64,000 bases of DNA from the NCBI GenBank assembly GCA_016718505.1, contig JADKDE010000002.1, positions 744,001 to 808,000 on the forward strand, written 5' to 3'. The notes beneath the pieces were generated by a model that saw only the letters and a list, made by a program, of their open reading frames with translations, was not told the origin of the DNA and did no database searches. Made by a program: the position numbers and the translations under genes. The stretch is from Saprospiraceae bacterium. GTDB taxonomy: Bacteria; Bacteroidota; Bacteroidia; Chitinophagales; Saprospiraceae. This document shows positions 35,198-43,763 of this stretch, piece by piece; positions within the stretch are counted from its first letter, which is position 1, and each line of letters starts with the position of its first letter.

Positions 35198-35473
35198 TTA
35201 CAACACGTCTCTTATTTCCTCTGATTTCTCGAAAATCCTCTTCGCAAATGTGCATAGTGGCACAACATTAACTTGTTTTTCTCTTGCGAATTCGACCACT
35301 CGATATACCAATTGCTTGCCTATTCCTTGGCCATTATATGCTGGCTCTACTTCAGTATGATTGATGACGATTCTGTCCTTGCCTAACCAAGTGAAGATCT
35401 GACCAGCGGTATTTTGACCGTCCATGATTTGAAATTTTCCACTGTCTTCATCTTGTTTGTGTATAATTTCCAT
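35198..35473 (-). CDS. YjdJ-type GNAT N-acetyltransferase
   Basis: 91 residues, the size of the minimal GNAT family (YjdJ/Gcn5-related). The acetyl-CoA loop is VEPAYNGQGIGKQLVYRVVE (Q/RxxGxG/A type), followed by EFAREKQVNVVPLCTFAKRI. Its 1-base spacing after the OsmC-like gene, with the YjdI Fe-S protein next upstream, recalls the E. coli yjdI-yjdJ pair. The substrate is unknown. Confidence 0.8.
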   Translation of the reverse strand: MEIIHKQDEDSGKFQIMDGQNTAGQIFTWLGKDRIVINHTEVEPAYNGQGIGKQLVYRVVEFAREKQVNVVPLCTFAKRIFEKSEEIRDVL

Positions 35474-35474
35474 T

Positions 35475-35877
35475 TTAATGTATTGATGTGTTTATTGTAA
35501 TCAGATTCTGTAGAACTTTGTGTACAGGACATGACTCAGCTATTTTAAGCAATCTGGTTTTTTGATCTTCTGAAATGTCCATATCGTGAAAAGCAATATT
35601 TCTTGTAAAAATTGCACTTGATTGTGGTAAATTGCTCTCCAAAATTACCTCCACTTTGATTTCTTTGATGGCCCAACCTTTGTGATCGATGTACATTTTT
35701 AATGTTGCTGCAGTGCAGCTAGCCAAGGAAGTAGCCAGTATTTCAAAAAGGATTAAATCCCTTATTGCCCCCTCCCTTATCAAGGGGCTCGTCTGTTATC
35801 AGGAGATTATTTCCAGCTTTTACTTCAGTAAAATATTTCTCCTGCCCAATTGTGGCCTCAACCTTTACAGAGGTCAT
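35475..35877 (-). CDS. OsmC family protein, frame broken
   Basis: Two frames join into one OsmC-like protein of about 133 residues: MTSVKVEATIGQEKYFTEVK ... DKGGGNKGFNPF, then EILATSLASCTAATLKMYID and ESCPVHKVLQ. The conserved cysteines lie in LASCTAATL and ESCPVHK. The break is at the A5 run 35745-35749 (minus strand CCTTTTTGAAATA, probably one T too many). OsmC/Ohr proteins reduce organic peroxides. The start ATG at 35877 overlaps the stop of the YjdI-like gene by 4 bases. Confidence 0.78.
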
Positions 35878-36098
35878 TCTGTTGCAGAATCTAGCCGACG
35901 GTATGTCAAAGCTCCAGATGGACAACAATTGATTTGTGCTATAAGTTCTTCAGTATTAGCGTGTTCTGGGGTGATCCATGGAAGTTCTCTCGGGTGATAA
36001 ACCTTGGGTAATCTTTTTACACATTCTGCGGCATGGGTACATTTTTTGGGTTGCCAAATGATCGCTATTTCACCATTGCTATATTCCTTCTTATCCAT
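35874..36098 (-). CDS. YjdI-like mono-cluster Fe-S protein
   Basis: 74 residues. Cys residues sit in PKKCTHAAECVKRLP and NCCPSGALTYRR, the pattern of the short 4Fe-4S mono-cluster protein family YjdI. It is upstream of the OsmC-like and GNAT genes with a 4-base overlap, so they are one operon. An electron-transfer or sensing role is family inference; the function has not been established. Confidence 0.8.
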   Translation of the reverse strand: MDKKEYSNGEIAIIWQPKKCTHAAECVKRLPKVYHPRELPWITPEHANTEELIAQINCCPSGALTYRRLDSATE

Positions 36099-36116
36099 TT
36101 TTAATGAATTTTATTG

Positions 36117-36644
36117 TCAAAAATTTTCTTGTAAATCTTTTATTTTTTGATTAAAATCAGCAAGAAGGGTCTGATCTAAAATACCATCTTCATCGTTGAA
36201 ATTTTCATAAAATTTTGGCAGCGAAAATGTTTGAAGAATATTCCCTCCAAATGCAGGAAATATATTCTTGGCTAAATTCATGCTATTTCCTCCTCCAAAT
36301 CCTCCTGGAGAAGTCGTCATAACAAACATTTTTTTATCTTGAAACACCTTCGCATTTATCCTTGAACACCAGTCAAATACATTTTTGAAGGCTACTGAAA
36401 AATTTCTGTTATTTTCAGACAAAGAACAAACAATCAAATCGCATTGATTTATGTTTTCTAAAAATAAGTATGCCTGTTCAGGATACCCAGCCTTTTCACG
36501 ATCCACTGAAAAAATTGGCATTTCATAGTCATTCAAATCAATCAGATTTATCTCGGCCTCGGGAAATGATTTTAAGGCAAAAATCACCAAGCGTTTGTTG
36601 ATAGAAGTGCTTGAATTGCTCCCTGCAAATGCGAATATTCTCAT
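36117..36644 (-). CDS. NADPH-dependent FMN reductase-like flavoprotein
   Basis: 175 residues. The flavodoxin-like fold starts MRIFAFAGSNSSTSINKRLV (phosphate loop for FMN), with DLNDYEMPIFSVDRE, LIVCSLSENNRNFSVAFKN and TSPGGFGGGNSM, as in the NAD(P)H-dependent FMN reductases. It uses NAD(P)H to reduce flavin or quinone. It lies 18 bases upstream of the YjdI/OsmC/GNAT genes on the same strand. Confidence 0.82.
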   Translation of the reverse strand: MRIFAFAGSNSSTSINKRLVIFALKSFPEAEINLIDLNDYEMPIFSVDREKAGYPEQAYLFLENINQCDLIVCSLSENNRNFSVAFKNVFDWCSRINAKVFQDKKMFVMTTSPGGFGGGNSMNLAKNIFPAFGGNILQTFSLPKFYENFNDEDGILDQTLLADFNQKIKDLQENF

Positions 36645-36679
36645 AAATTTATATGGTTTTGGTTGTTTTAATATTGTGT

Positions 36680-37255
36680 TTAGTTTTGAAAAATTATTTT
36701 TCCATCTTTACTTAATTCTACTTTTTCTCCCTTTCCTCTAAATTCGTAGTGATCATTCTTATACCACATGCCAGATGCTGGTTTTTGATCGACGAGTTCT
36801 ATGGTTTCTTCACCCAAAGTTAGAGTGGCCGTGCGAACTGTATTGTTGAATTCCATGTACAGCGTTTGTCCAGATTTGTCTTTTGCTTCAGCAGTTATGA
36901 TTTCATCATTATGTGTGAATATTACTTTGCCTTCCTTGGTTAGCTCAACATCGTTGCCTTTTCCTCTGAGCTCGTATAGGTCATTCTTGTACCAAATTCC
37001 AGAGGCAGGTTTTTCGATTCGTAGGATTATATTTTCTCCATTAAAATTCAAGGAAACCTGATCTCTTTTATGGTTGAACTCAATGGTCAATGTTTTACCT
37101 TCATTATCGGTTAAAGTATAAGGCGCCAAATCTTCTTTTGTTTCACTTTTTTCTTTTGAAATACCTTCACTTGAAGGTTTAGTTTTTGGGGCATGATTGC
37201 AGGCAACGAATATTGAAGTAAAGCACAATGAGGAAACTAAAATAATGTTTTTCAT
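36680..37255 (-). CDS. lipoprotein with two MliC-like domains
   Basis: 191 residues. The lipoprotein signal ends at Cys19 (SIFVACNH). Two similar domains follow (about 45-110 and 115-190); each has KPASGxWYKND then Y-(E/L)-(F/L)RGKGxxVEL, the pattern of MliC, which inhibits C-type lysozyme. A duplicated MliC domain is less common. The protein is probably anchored in the envelope and protects against host or grazer lysozyme; this role is inferred from the domain family. Confidence 0.7.
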   Translation of the reverse strand: MKNIILVSSLCFTSIFVACNHAPKTKPSSEGISKEKSETKEDLAPYTLTDNEGKTLTIEFNHKRDQVSLNFNGENIILRIEKPASGIWYKNDLYELRGKGNDVELTKEGKVIFTHNDEIITAEAKDKSGQTLYMEFNNTVRTATLTLGEETIELVDQKPASGMWYKNDHYEFRGKGEKVELSKDGKIIFQN

Positions 37256-37480
37256 TTAAAAATATATAATAATTTATGTTAGAAAATATTAAATTAATTT
37301 TGAATTAAAATTTGAAAAGCGGATAATCTATTGTACAAATAGAATGGAAAGTAAACCCTTAAAAGTAGCTCAAAGTTTATCATATTGTGGAAATTAATAT
37401 TGGAAAATAATTTTAAAAAATCAGCAATACTTGATTTAAAAACCAACATTAATAAGACTAAAATATAATAAAGAAATGAT

Positions 37481-38218
37481 TTAATCTGAGCTACCGCCCA
37501 TTCCAATCGTGAGCAAAATAAAGCTCTCTTCAACGGCAATGACACTATGCGTAATACCAGAGTCCAAAACTATCATTTGTCCAGTTTGGACATCTGAAGA
37601 TTCACCATCAACCGTGAATTTTATTCTTCCTCGAATCACTTGTACGCTGATAATACCTTTGGTTGAGTGAGCCTTGAGTTCTTCATTTTTCTTGAATCCC
37701 ATCAGAACTATACGCAGTTTATCCGATTTGAATAGGGACATAGAATTATGTCCTTTTTCGGACCAAGAGGCTTCACTGGTAAGCTGATTCATCATTTCGT
37801 TTAAATCAATTTCAACCTTGGGCGCAAAAATTATTCGATTATTATCGGGTCGTTGAGGCGTTGCATTGTTTTGTTTTATATGTAGCGAAATGAAATTATC
37901 ATGCGTTCTGAGTTTTGAAATAATATTGGAAGTTTGATCATCAGAGGCAATGCCATATCCATTTACCAAAATTCCTTTTTTATTGTGTTTCGTGGATGAA
38001 ATGGCGTAAAGTATGGATTGGTCTTCAGGGTCAGAAGCCCCTTCGAATCGATATACCTTGTCTATCTGAAAATCTTCTGGCGACAATTGTTCAGATATTT
38101 GATGGCAAACCAAACATTCTTCTTTTACATTAAAATCTAAATCATAACCCAGTCTGTTCAGTGCGTTTATCGTTTGAGATAAAGTGCCATAATATTCCTC
38201 TAAAGTTGAGTTTTCCAT
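37481..38218 (-). CDS. PRPP-synthetase-like domain fused to cupin
   Basis: 245 residues. About residues 1-100 match a small Bacteroidota family annotated as phosphoribosylpyrophosphate synthetase (INALNRLGYDLDFNVKEECL, then VYRFEGASDPEDQSILYAIS); that name is not backed by a catalytic motif. About residues 130-245 form a cupin (IIFAPKVEIDLNEMMNQL, AHSTKGIISVQVIRGRIKF, GQMIVLDSGITHSVIAVEES). The ATG at 38218 is in a typical position. The two domains usually exist as separate proteins, so this looks like a fusion. The function is unknown, possibly stress-related. Confidence 0.65.
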   Translation of the reverse strand: MENSTLEEYYGTLSQTINALNRLGYDLDFNVKEECLVCHQISEQLSPEDFQIDKVYRFEGASDPEDQSILYAISSTKHNKKGILVNGYGIASDDQTSNIISKLRTHDNFISLHIKQNNATPQRPDNNRIIFAPKVEIDLNEMMNQLTSEASWSEKGHNSMSLFKSDKLRIVLMGFKKNEELKAHSTKGIISVQVIRGRIKFTVDGESSDVQTGQMIVLDSGITHSVIAVEESFILLTIGMGGSSD

Positions 38219-38404
38219 AATGTAATTATGTTTTATAAAAGAAGAAAATCTTAACCAGCTTCAATTTACGCATTTTTTATCAAATATTAAATAGACTTAA
38301 TGCTAAAAATTTTTCCAAACTTGGGATACATCCATTTTGTTCTAAATCAATTCAATAAATCTTTTTTTGGGCACTTTTTAAAAACATTTAGCCAATTACC
38401 ATGA

Positions 38405-38436
38405 TTTACTAAGTATCAAATCCGTTGATATATTTG
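38405..38436 (+). promoter_or_regulatory. promoter of ndh
   Basis: TTTA (38405-38408), exactly 20 nt, then TATATTTG (38429-38436), giving a leader of about 87 nt to the ATG at 38530. The rest of the intergenic region 38219-38404 shows no other element. Confidence 0.55.
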
Positions 38437-38529
38437 ATATGGAATGGACTATTTTTTAGCTATCAATATAAGTACTTGAATGCCCATTTAATACGCAAAT
38501 ATTTGACAAAAACTTTTGAACCTGTCATC

Positions 38530-39783
38530 ATGAAACAAAGAATAATCATAGTAGGAGCGGGGTTTGCAGGCATACAACTTGCGAGAAACCTCAATAAAGA
38601 TCATTTCGATATTTTACTGATAGACAAACTCAATCATCACCAATTTCAGCCTTTATTTTACCAGGTCGCCACCTCACAAATAGAACCTTCTAGTATTTCA
38701 TTTCCAGTGAGATATATTTTTCACGAACAGAAGAATATCGACATACGTCTGGCCGAAGTTGAATCCATCGAGCTGGACTCAAAAATGGTCTATACTTCGA
38801 TAGGATCTTTCCCTTATGATCTTTTGATCTTAGCACAAGGCTGTAGTACCAATTTTTTTGGAAACGACCAAATTGCTAAGCACTCTTTTCCCCTTAAAAC
38901 CACCTACGAAGCCATCGCTATTCGAAACCATATCTTGCAGATTTTTGAAGATGTGTTGTCGGCTGACGAACAAGAACGAGAGTATTTGATGAATTTAGTC
39001 ATCGTTGGAGCAGGACCTACAGGTGTAGAACTTTCAGGAGCTTTTTCCGAAATAAAGCAATTCAACTTACCGAAAGATTATCCGAAGATCGATTTTTCAA
39101 GATTTAAAATTTATCTCATAGAAGGGAGTAAACATACCCTCAATAACATGAGTGAGAATGCGAAGAAAGTGTCTGAAACTTATCTCCATGAAATGGGTGT
39201 AACGGTGAAAAAAGAAACATTTGTTAATGGCTATGATGGACGAATTTTAACTCTGAGTACAGGAGAAAAAATAAAAACTAAAACGGTCATATGGGCCGCT
39301 GGTGTTACTGCAAATGTTATCCAAGGACTCCCTGAAACGTCTCGAGCTGCAGGCAATAGAATCAAGGTAGATCGTTTTAATCGAGTTATAGGTGTTGAAA
39401 GCGTCTATGCAATTGGTGATATCGCATTCATGGAAACGCCGAATTACCCCAAGGCTCATCCCCAGGTAGCCAATGTCGCCATCAATCAAGCGAAAAATTT
39501 AGCCAAAAATCTAGAACGCATAATTAATCAGAAACCGCTTAAAGAGTTCGAATATCGCGACCTTGGATCCATGGCTACAGTAGGCAGGCATAAAGCCGTT
39601 GTTGATTTTCCAAAATTGAAAATCAGTGGATATTTTGCTTGGTTTATTTGGATGTTTCTACATTTGATGCTTATCTTGAGTGTGAAAAATAAACTCATCA
39701 TTTTTATCCAATGGTCATGGGCTTATATTTCCAAAAATTCATCGCTTAGGCTCATCTTGACGCCACAAAATTCAAAGAATTGA
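38530..39783 (+). CDS. ndh: type II NADH:quinone oxidoreductase (NDH-2)
   Basis: 417 residues from ATG 38530; the open frame continues upstream, but the dinucleotide-binding motif starts only here (MKQRIIIVGAGFAGIQLARN). A second Rossmann motif is LVIVGAGPTGVELSGAF for NADH. FAD-binding residues lie in YAIGDIAFMETPNYPKAHPQ. Its C-terminal amphipathic region (FAWFIWMFLHLMLILSVKNK) would anchor it to the inner membrane. It oxidises NADH to reduce the quinone pool without pumping protons. Confidence 0.9.
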   Translation: MKQRIIIVGAGFAGIQLARNLNKDHFDILLIDKLNHHQFQPLFYQVATSQIEPSSISFPVRYIFHEQKNIDIRLAEVESIELDSKMVYTSIGSFPYDLLILAQGCSTNFFGNDQIAKHSFPLKTTYEAIAIRNHILQIFEDVLSADEQEREYLMNLVIVGAGPTGVELSGAFSEIKQFNLPKDYPKIDFSRFKIYLIEGSKHTLNNMSENAKKVSETYLHEMGVTVKKETFVNGYDGRILTLSTGEKIKTKTVIWAAGVTANVIQGLPETSRAAGNRIKVDRFNRVIGVESVYAIGDIAFMETPNYPKAHPQVANVAINQAKNLAKNLERIINQKPLKEFEYRDLGSMATVGRHKAVVDFPKLKISGYFAWFIWMFLHLMLILSVKNKLIIFIQWSWAYISKNSSLRLILTPQNSKN

Positions 39784-39862
39784 ACGCCATAATCTATCCT
39801 TGAAATATGGCAAAAGAGCAATTTATTGGGTAAGACATTAGGAAAATATCGCATTTAATATT

Positions 39863-40946
39863 ATGGTTAAAATTTTACTGAACATTTGCTTGTTGGTACT
39901 TCTGATAGAGCCAATTTTCTCTCAAGGAGAAGTTGTAGAAAGTAAACTTTATGGCGTCGAAAGGGATTTTGACAGTAAAAATATGGGATAACAAATAAAA
40001 TGGAGATACAATAGTCCCATTTAAGTATGATTTGTTATCAATGGCGGTTAAAGGGGTATTTAAAGCCAAAAAGGATGGTAAATTTGGTATTATTGATAGC
40101 AATAATCGGATTCTTGTTGATTTTATTTACGATGAATTATATCAATACCATCCATACTTTGTAACAGTGAGAAAAAGTAAAAATAGTGAAGGTTTAAATT
40201 TATGTAGTGTCATTGATACTGGCTATGTAACGATAATATCCGAAAGGGAGAATTATAATAAGATCGTACCGGTTTCGAGTACATTTGAATGGAAGGCTGA
40301 ATACGCTAAAAGAAACATCGTATTTAAAGCCAATAATTTCAGAAAACACCAAGTATCTCTATTGTTTAAGAACGGTGAGGTGTATAAAACATATCCATAT
40401 GATGATATCATATTCATGGACAACTATCTAAAAGTTAAAATGAATGACCCCAAAGGTGAAGCGGACGATTTGGAAGGATTGGTCGATTGGAATGGGAAGA
40501 TTTTACTTAAGCCTAAATATGCATATATTGGTTGGGTAAATAAAGAGCTTGTCTGTTTGTACGAAAAGTCCAACTCAAATGCTCAAATAATTGACCTAAA
40601 AACCAAAAAAGTAAAAGTAGATAAATATCCAAGTATTATGGCACCAGAACTGAATGGCTGTATGATAATCCGTAAATTTGATGATGATCTGGAGCACCAC
40701 GGAATAATTAATTCAAAATTTGAGGAAATTTACCCAATGTGCAATTGCACGATCTATTATGATGAACAAGAAAAAATATTTAAAATAACCAACAACTTAA
40801 CGAAAAAGTTGAGTTGCTCCCATGTAATTGAGATTAATGAGGGCTTTTTGTACTTTTGCCTCCTGCTTACATATCGACGTGTATCCAATCCTTTCAGATC
40901 AAACCTTGGATATAATTTTTTGCAGCAAACATTAATATTATTTTAA
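39863..40946 (+). CDS. exported WG-repeat protein, frame broken
   Basis: The start at 39863 gives a signal peptide (MVKILLNICLLVLLIEPIFS) and KLYGVERDFDSKNMG. Two single-A deletions near 39987 and 39992 then break the reading, after which the frame from about 39993 continues as GDTIVPFKYDLLSMAVKGVF, then KKDGKFGIIDSNNRILVDFI and YEKSNSNAQIIDL. This is the WG (KWG) repeat pattern: blocks with a hydrophobic core and a KDGKFGIID motif. WG-repeat proteins are secreted beta-rich proteins of unclear role. The C-terminal 30 residues (CLLLTYRRVSN) look foreign and may result from another break. A terminator-like hairpin follows. Confidence 0.6.
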
Positions 40947-40952
40947 AAATAC

Positions 40953-40985
40953 CCCTTAAAAAAACTTTTTATAAGGTTTTTATAT
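40953..40985 (+). terminator. terminator-like hairpin before ribF
   Basis: CCTTAAAAAAACTTTTTATAAGG pairs 5-8 bp around an A/T-rich loop, followed by TTTTTAT. It is AT-rich, so confidence is moderate. Confidence 0.4.
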
Positions 40986-41052
40986 TTAATATGTTAAGTT
41001 GAGCAAATAATATGCTCATTTTTGAAAATGGAATAAAATACAAATAGAATTT

Positions 41053-42006
41053 ATGCGCGTTTATCATGGCATACATGAATTGCCAGCACTTCCAAACTTA
41101 GTGATAACATTTGGGTCTTTTGATGGGGTTCATTTGGGTCATCAAGAAATATTTAGAGAATTGGCTACTGTGGCTCACGCCGTTTCGGGTACACCTTTGG
41201 TGGTTACATTCGAGCCACACCCACGTTTGGTCATCTACCCTTTGGATAATTCAGTTCAGTTACTTACCAGCCTCGATGAAAAGATGGAACTTATGTCAAG
41301 GGTGGGGATAGAACACCTTCTGATACTGCCATTTACAGTTGAGTTTGCCCAGTTGAACGCGGATGAATACATAGAAAAAGTAATTTTAAAAGGAATAAAA
41401 CCGCATACAATCATCATTGGTTATGACCATCGATTTGGACTGAATAGACAAGGTGATATCAATTTTTTAAAGTATTTCCAGGAGAAAGGAAACTATGAAT
41501 TGATAGAAATTCCAGCTAAGAAAATTGACGATATAGCCATCAGTTCTACGAAAATCAGAAATCATTTGTTAAGCCAGGATTTGGCCGAGGCAAATTTACT
41601 ATTGGGCCAACCATTTATCATCAAGGGAGAAGTTATCAGAGGGTTCCAGAAAGGTAGGGATCTGGGATTCCCTACTGCAAATTTAAAGGTTGCAAAACAC
41701 AAGCTTTTGCCAGGATTTGGAATTTATTTGGCCAAGACAATCGTAAGAAATGAAGCTAAATATGGACTGTTATACATTGGAAAAAGGCCTAGTTTAAGCT
41801 CCTCTGATGCGGTTTCGGTTGAGCTATATATCTTGGATTATTCAGGCGATTTGTATGGAGAGCATTTGACCGTTGAGTTGATAAATTTTATCAGGGCAGA
41901 TAAGCAATTTGATTCGTTGAAAGATTTGGTGGCTCAGATGGAAGCAGATGAATTAAAGGGAAGAGAGTTGATTGGACAACCAAAATATCAAGGGATAAAT
42001 GCGTAA
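41053..42006 (+). CDS. ribF: bifunctional riboflavin kinase/FAD synthetase
   Basis: 317 residues, full length. The FAD synthetase (adenylyltransferase) domain spans about 1-175: ITFGSFDGVHLGHQEI (HxGH-type motif at 21-30), VTFEPHPRL and ISSTKIRNHL. The riboflavin kinase domain spans about 185-310: RGFQKGRDLGFPTANLKV and GLLYIGKRPSL. It makes FMN, then FAD. The stop overlaps the next gene by 8 bases, so translation is linked to the glycosyltransferase gene. Confidence 0.93.
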   Translation: MRVYHGIHELPALPNLVITFGSFDGVHLGHQEIFRELATVAHAVSGTPLVVTFEPHPRLVIYPLDNSVQLLTSLDEKMELMSRVGIEHLLILPFTVEFAQLNADEYIEKVILKGIKPHTIIIGYDHRFGLNRQGDINFLKYFQEKGNYELIEIPAKKIDDIAISSTKIRNHLLSQDLAEANLLLGQPFIIKGEVIRGFQKGRDLGFPTANLKVAKHKLLPGFGIYLAKTIVRNEAKYGLLYIGKRPSLSSSDAVSVELYILDYSGDLYGEHLTVELINFIRADKQFDSLKDLVAQMEADELKGRELIGQPKYQGINA

Positions 42007-43011
42007 ATTGGCGATTGTACTGCTCAATTACAATAGCGAAAGACATTTAAGGCAGTTTTTACCCCAAATCCTAGACACCATCGATGACCAAGTTCGGGTT
42101 TACCTCATAGACAATGGCAGCACCGATGACAGTTTAGCATATATTAATAGCCTTAAGAAAGATATTCCCATCATAAAACTTGGCAAAAATCATGGTTATG
42201 CTGGAGGCTATCACTTGGGATTGGAACAGGTAAAAGAGCCCTATTGGGTATTGTTGAATTCGGATGTAAAAATCACAAGAAATATCTGGTCCCAAGCCAT
42301 TGATATTTTTGAAAAAAATCCTACGATCGCAACGTTTCAGCCCAAAATATTGGATCTAACTCAACCAACAAAATTTGAATATGCCGGTGCCTCTGGTGGG
42401 TATCTTGACACGCTTGGTTATCCATTCAGCCGTGGAAGAATTTTCGATACGGTAGAACAGGATAACGGTCAATACGATGATGCTAAGCGTATTTTTTGGG
42501 CATCTGGCGCATGCCTTTTTATGCGGAAATCAGCTTATTTTGAGGCGGGAGGCCTAGACGCAACTTTCTTTGCTCATATGGAAGAAATTGATCTTTGTTG
42601 GCGGCTGCAAAAGCAGGCTATGAAGTATGGGTTTTTCCAAGGCTTGAGGTATTTCATTTAGGAGGTGGCACGTTAGCCTATGACAATCCTAGAAAAACTT
42701 TCCTTAATTTCAGAAACAACCTTTTGATGTTAGGAAAAGAAGAAACAATTGGCCGACTTTGGTGGTTGATACCCATTAGATTGATATTAGATGGGGTGGC
42801 TGGAGTGAAATTTTTGGCAGGTGGCCATTGGCAACAAATTTGGGCCATTGTAAAGGCTCATTTTTCCTTTTATTACCATTTGCCTTATATCATCCGATAT
42901 CGTCGATCTGATCAAGCAAAATTCCTTGATTCCAAGTCTTTGCATGGTCATTTTCCGCGAAGTATTTTGATTGATTATTATTTTAAGAAAAAAATACATT
43001 TTCAAAATTAG
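41999..43011 (+). CDS. family 2 glycosyltransferase, frame broken in a homopolymer
   Basis: The N-terminal 220 codons (from ATG 41999) have GT2 features: IVLLNYNSERHLRQFLP, YLIDNGSTDDSL, GYAGGYHLGLE and the DxD-like region LLNSDVKI. An overlapping frame (42595-43011) continues the protein: GYEVWVFPRLEVFHLGGGTL and FRNNLLMLGKEE. One A is missing in the AAAA run at about 42608-42611 (CTGCAAAAGCAGG), and adding it gives WRLQKAGYEVW. The intact protein has about 337 residues. It probably transfers a sugar to a cell-surface glycan; the acceptor is unknown. Confidence 0.8.
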
Positions 43012-43019
43012 ATTTTTAA

Positions 43020-43760
43020 TTGACTTTGAAAAATACATTTGATACAATTTTCGAAGACGACTACATCATCGTCGTCAATAAGCCAGCTGGATGGCTCAGC
43101 GTTCCTGACAGATACGATAGCCAAAAGCCTTCTGTTTACGGAACATTAAAGCTAAAATATCCAAACCTGTTGGTAGTCCACAGAATCGATAAATATACGA
43201 GTGGACTTTTGATTTTTGCCAAAGAACCAAATACACACCGGGCCTTGAACCAGATGTTCGAAGAGCACGAAGTTCAAAAAGTTTACCATGCTATCGTGCA
43301 AGGCGTTCCTCTTGAATTGGAAGGCACCATTGACCTTCCTATAGCCAAAGATCCCAGTCACGATGGTCAAATGAAAATTCATCCTAAGGGCAAAAAAAGC
43401 ATTAGCCTTTATAAAGTGTTAGAGGCCTACAAGGAATTTTCTTTATTAGAATTTCAAATAAAAACGGGTCGAACACATCAAATCAGAGTGCATGCTCAGG
43501 CTATAAATCATGCGCTAGCGGTTGACAAAGTTTATGGAGGAAAAGAAAGCTTGACCATACTCGATATCAAGCACGGAAAAAAGCTTAATCGAAGCTTGTG
43601 GGAAGAAGAAAGACCTTTGATCAATAGACAGACACTCCATGCGCAGAGCTTACGATTTATACACCCTATTACCAAAGAAGAGATTACATTGGAAGCTGCT
43701 TATCCCAAAGATTTTAATGCCGCAATCAATCAATTGAGGAAGTGGCAGGGTAGAGCTTAA
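43020..43760 (+). CDS. RluA-family pseudouridine synthase
   Basis: 246 residues from TTG 43020, the first start triplet in frame that keeps the KPAGWLSVPD element. The signature HRIDKYTSGLLIFAKEP carries the catalytic Asp, and GRTHQIRVHAQAINHALAVD is the second family motif. There is no S4 domain, as in RluC/RluD-like or tRNA-modifying RluA members. It isomerises uridines in rRNA or tRNA; the target is not certain. It starts 8 bases after the glycosyltransferase stop. Confidence 0.85.
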   Translation: MTLKNTFDTIFEDDYIIVVNKPAGWLSVPDRYDSQKPSVYGTLKLKYPNLLVVHRIDKYTSGLLIFAKEPNTHRALNQMFEEHEVQKVYHAIVQGVPLELEGTIDLPIAKDPSHDGQMKIHPKGKKSISLYKVLEAYKEFSLLEFQIKTGRTHQIRVHAQAINHALAVDKVYGGKESLTILDIKHGKKLNRSLWEEERPLINRQTLHAQSLRFIHPITKEEITLEAAYPKDFNAAINQLRKWQGRA

Positions 43761-43763
43761 AGC

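Noticed and set aside
37294..37545. 83-codon minus-strand open frame beside the PRPP-synthetase-like/cupin fusion
   Set aside because: It overlaps the end of that gene in another frame, is hydrophobic by AT bias and has no start context.
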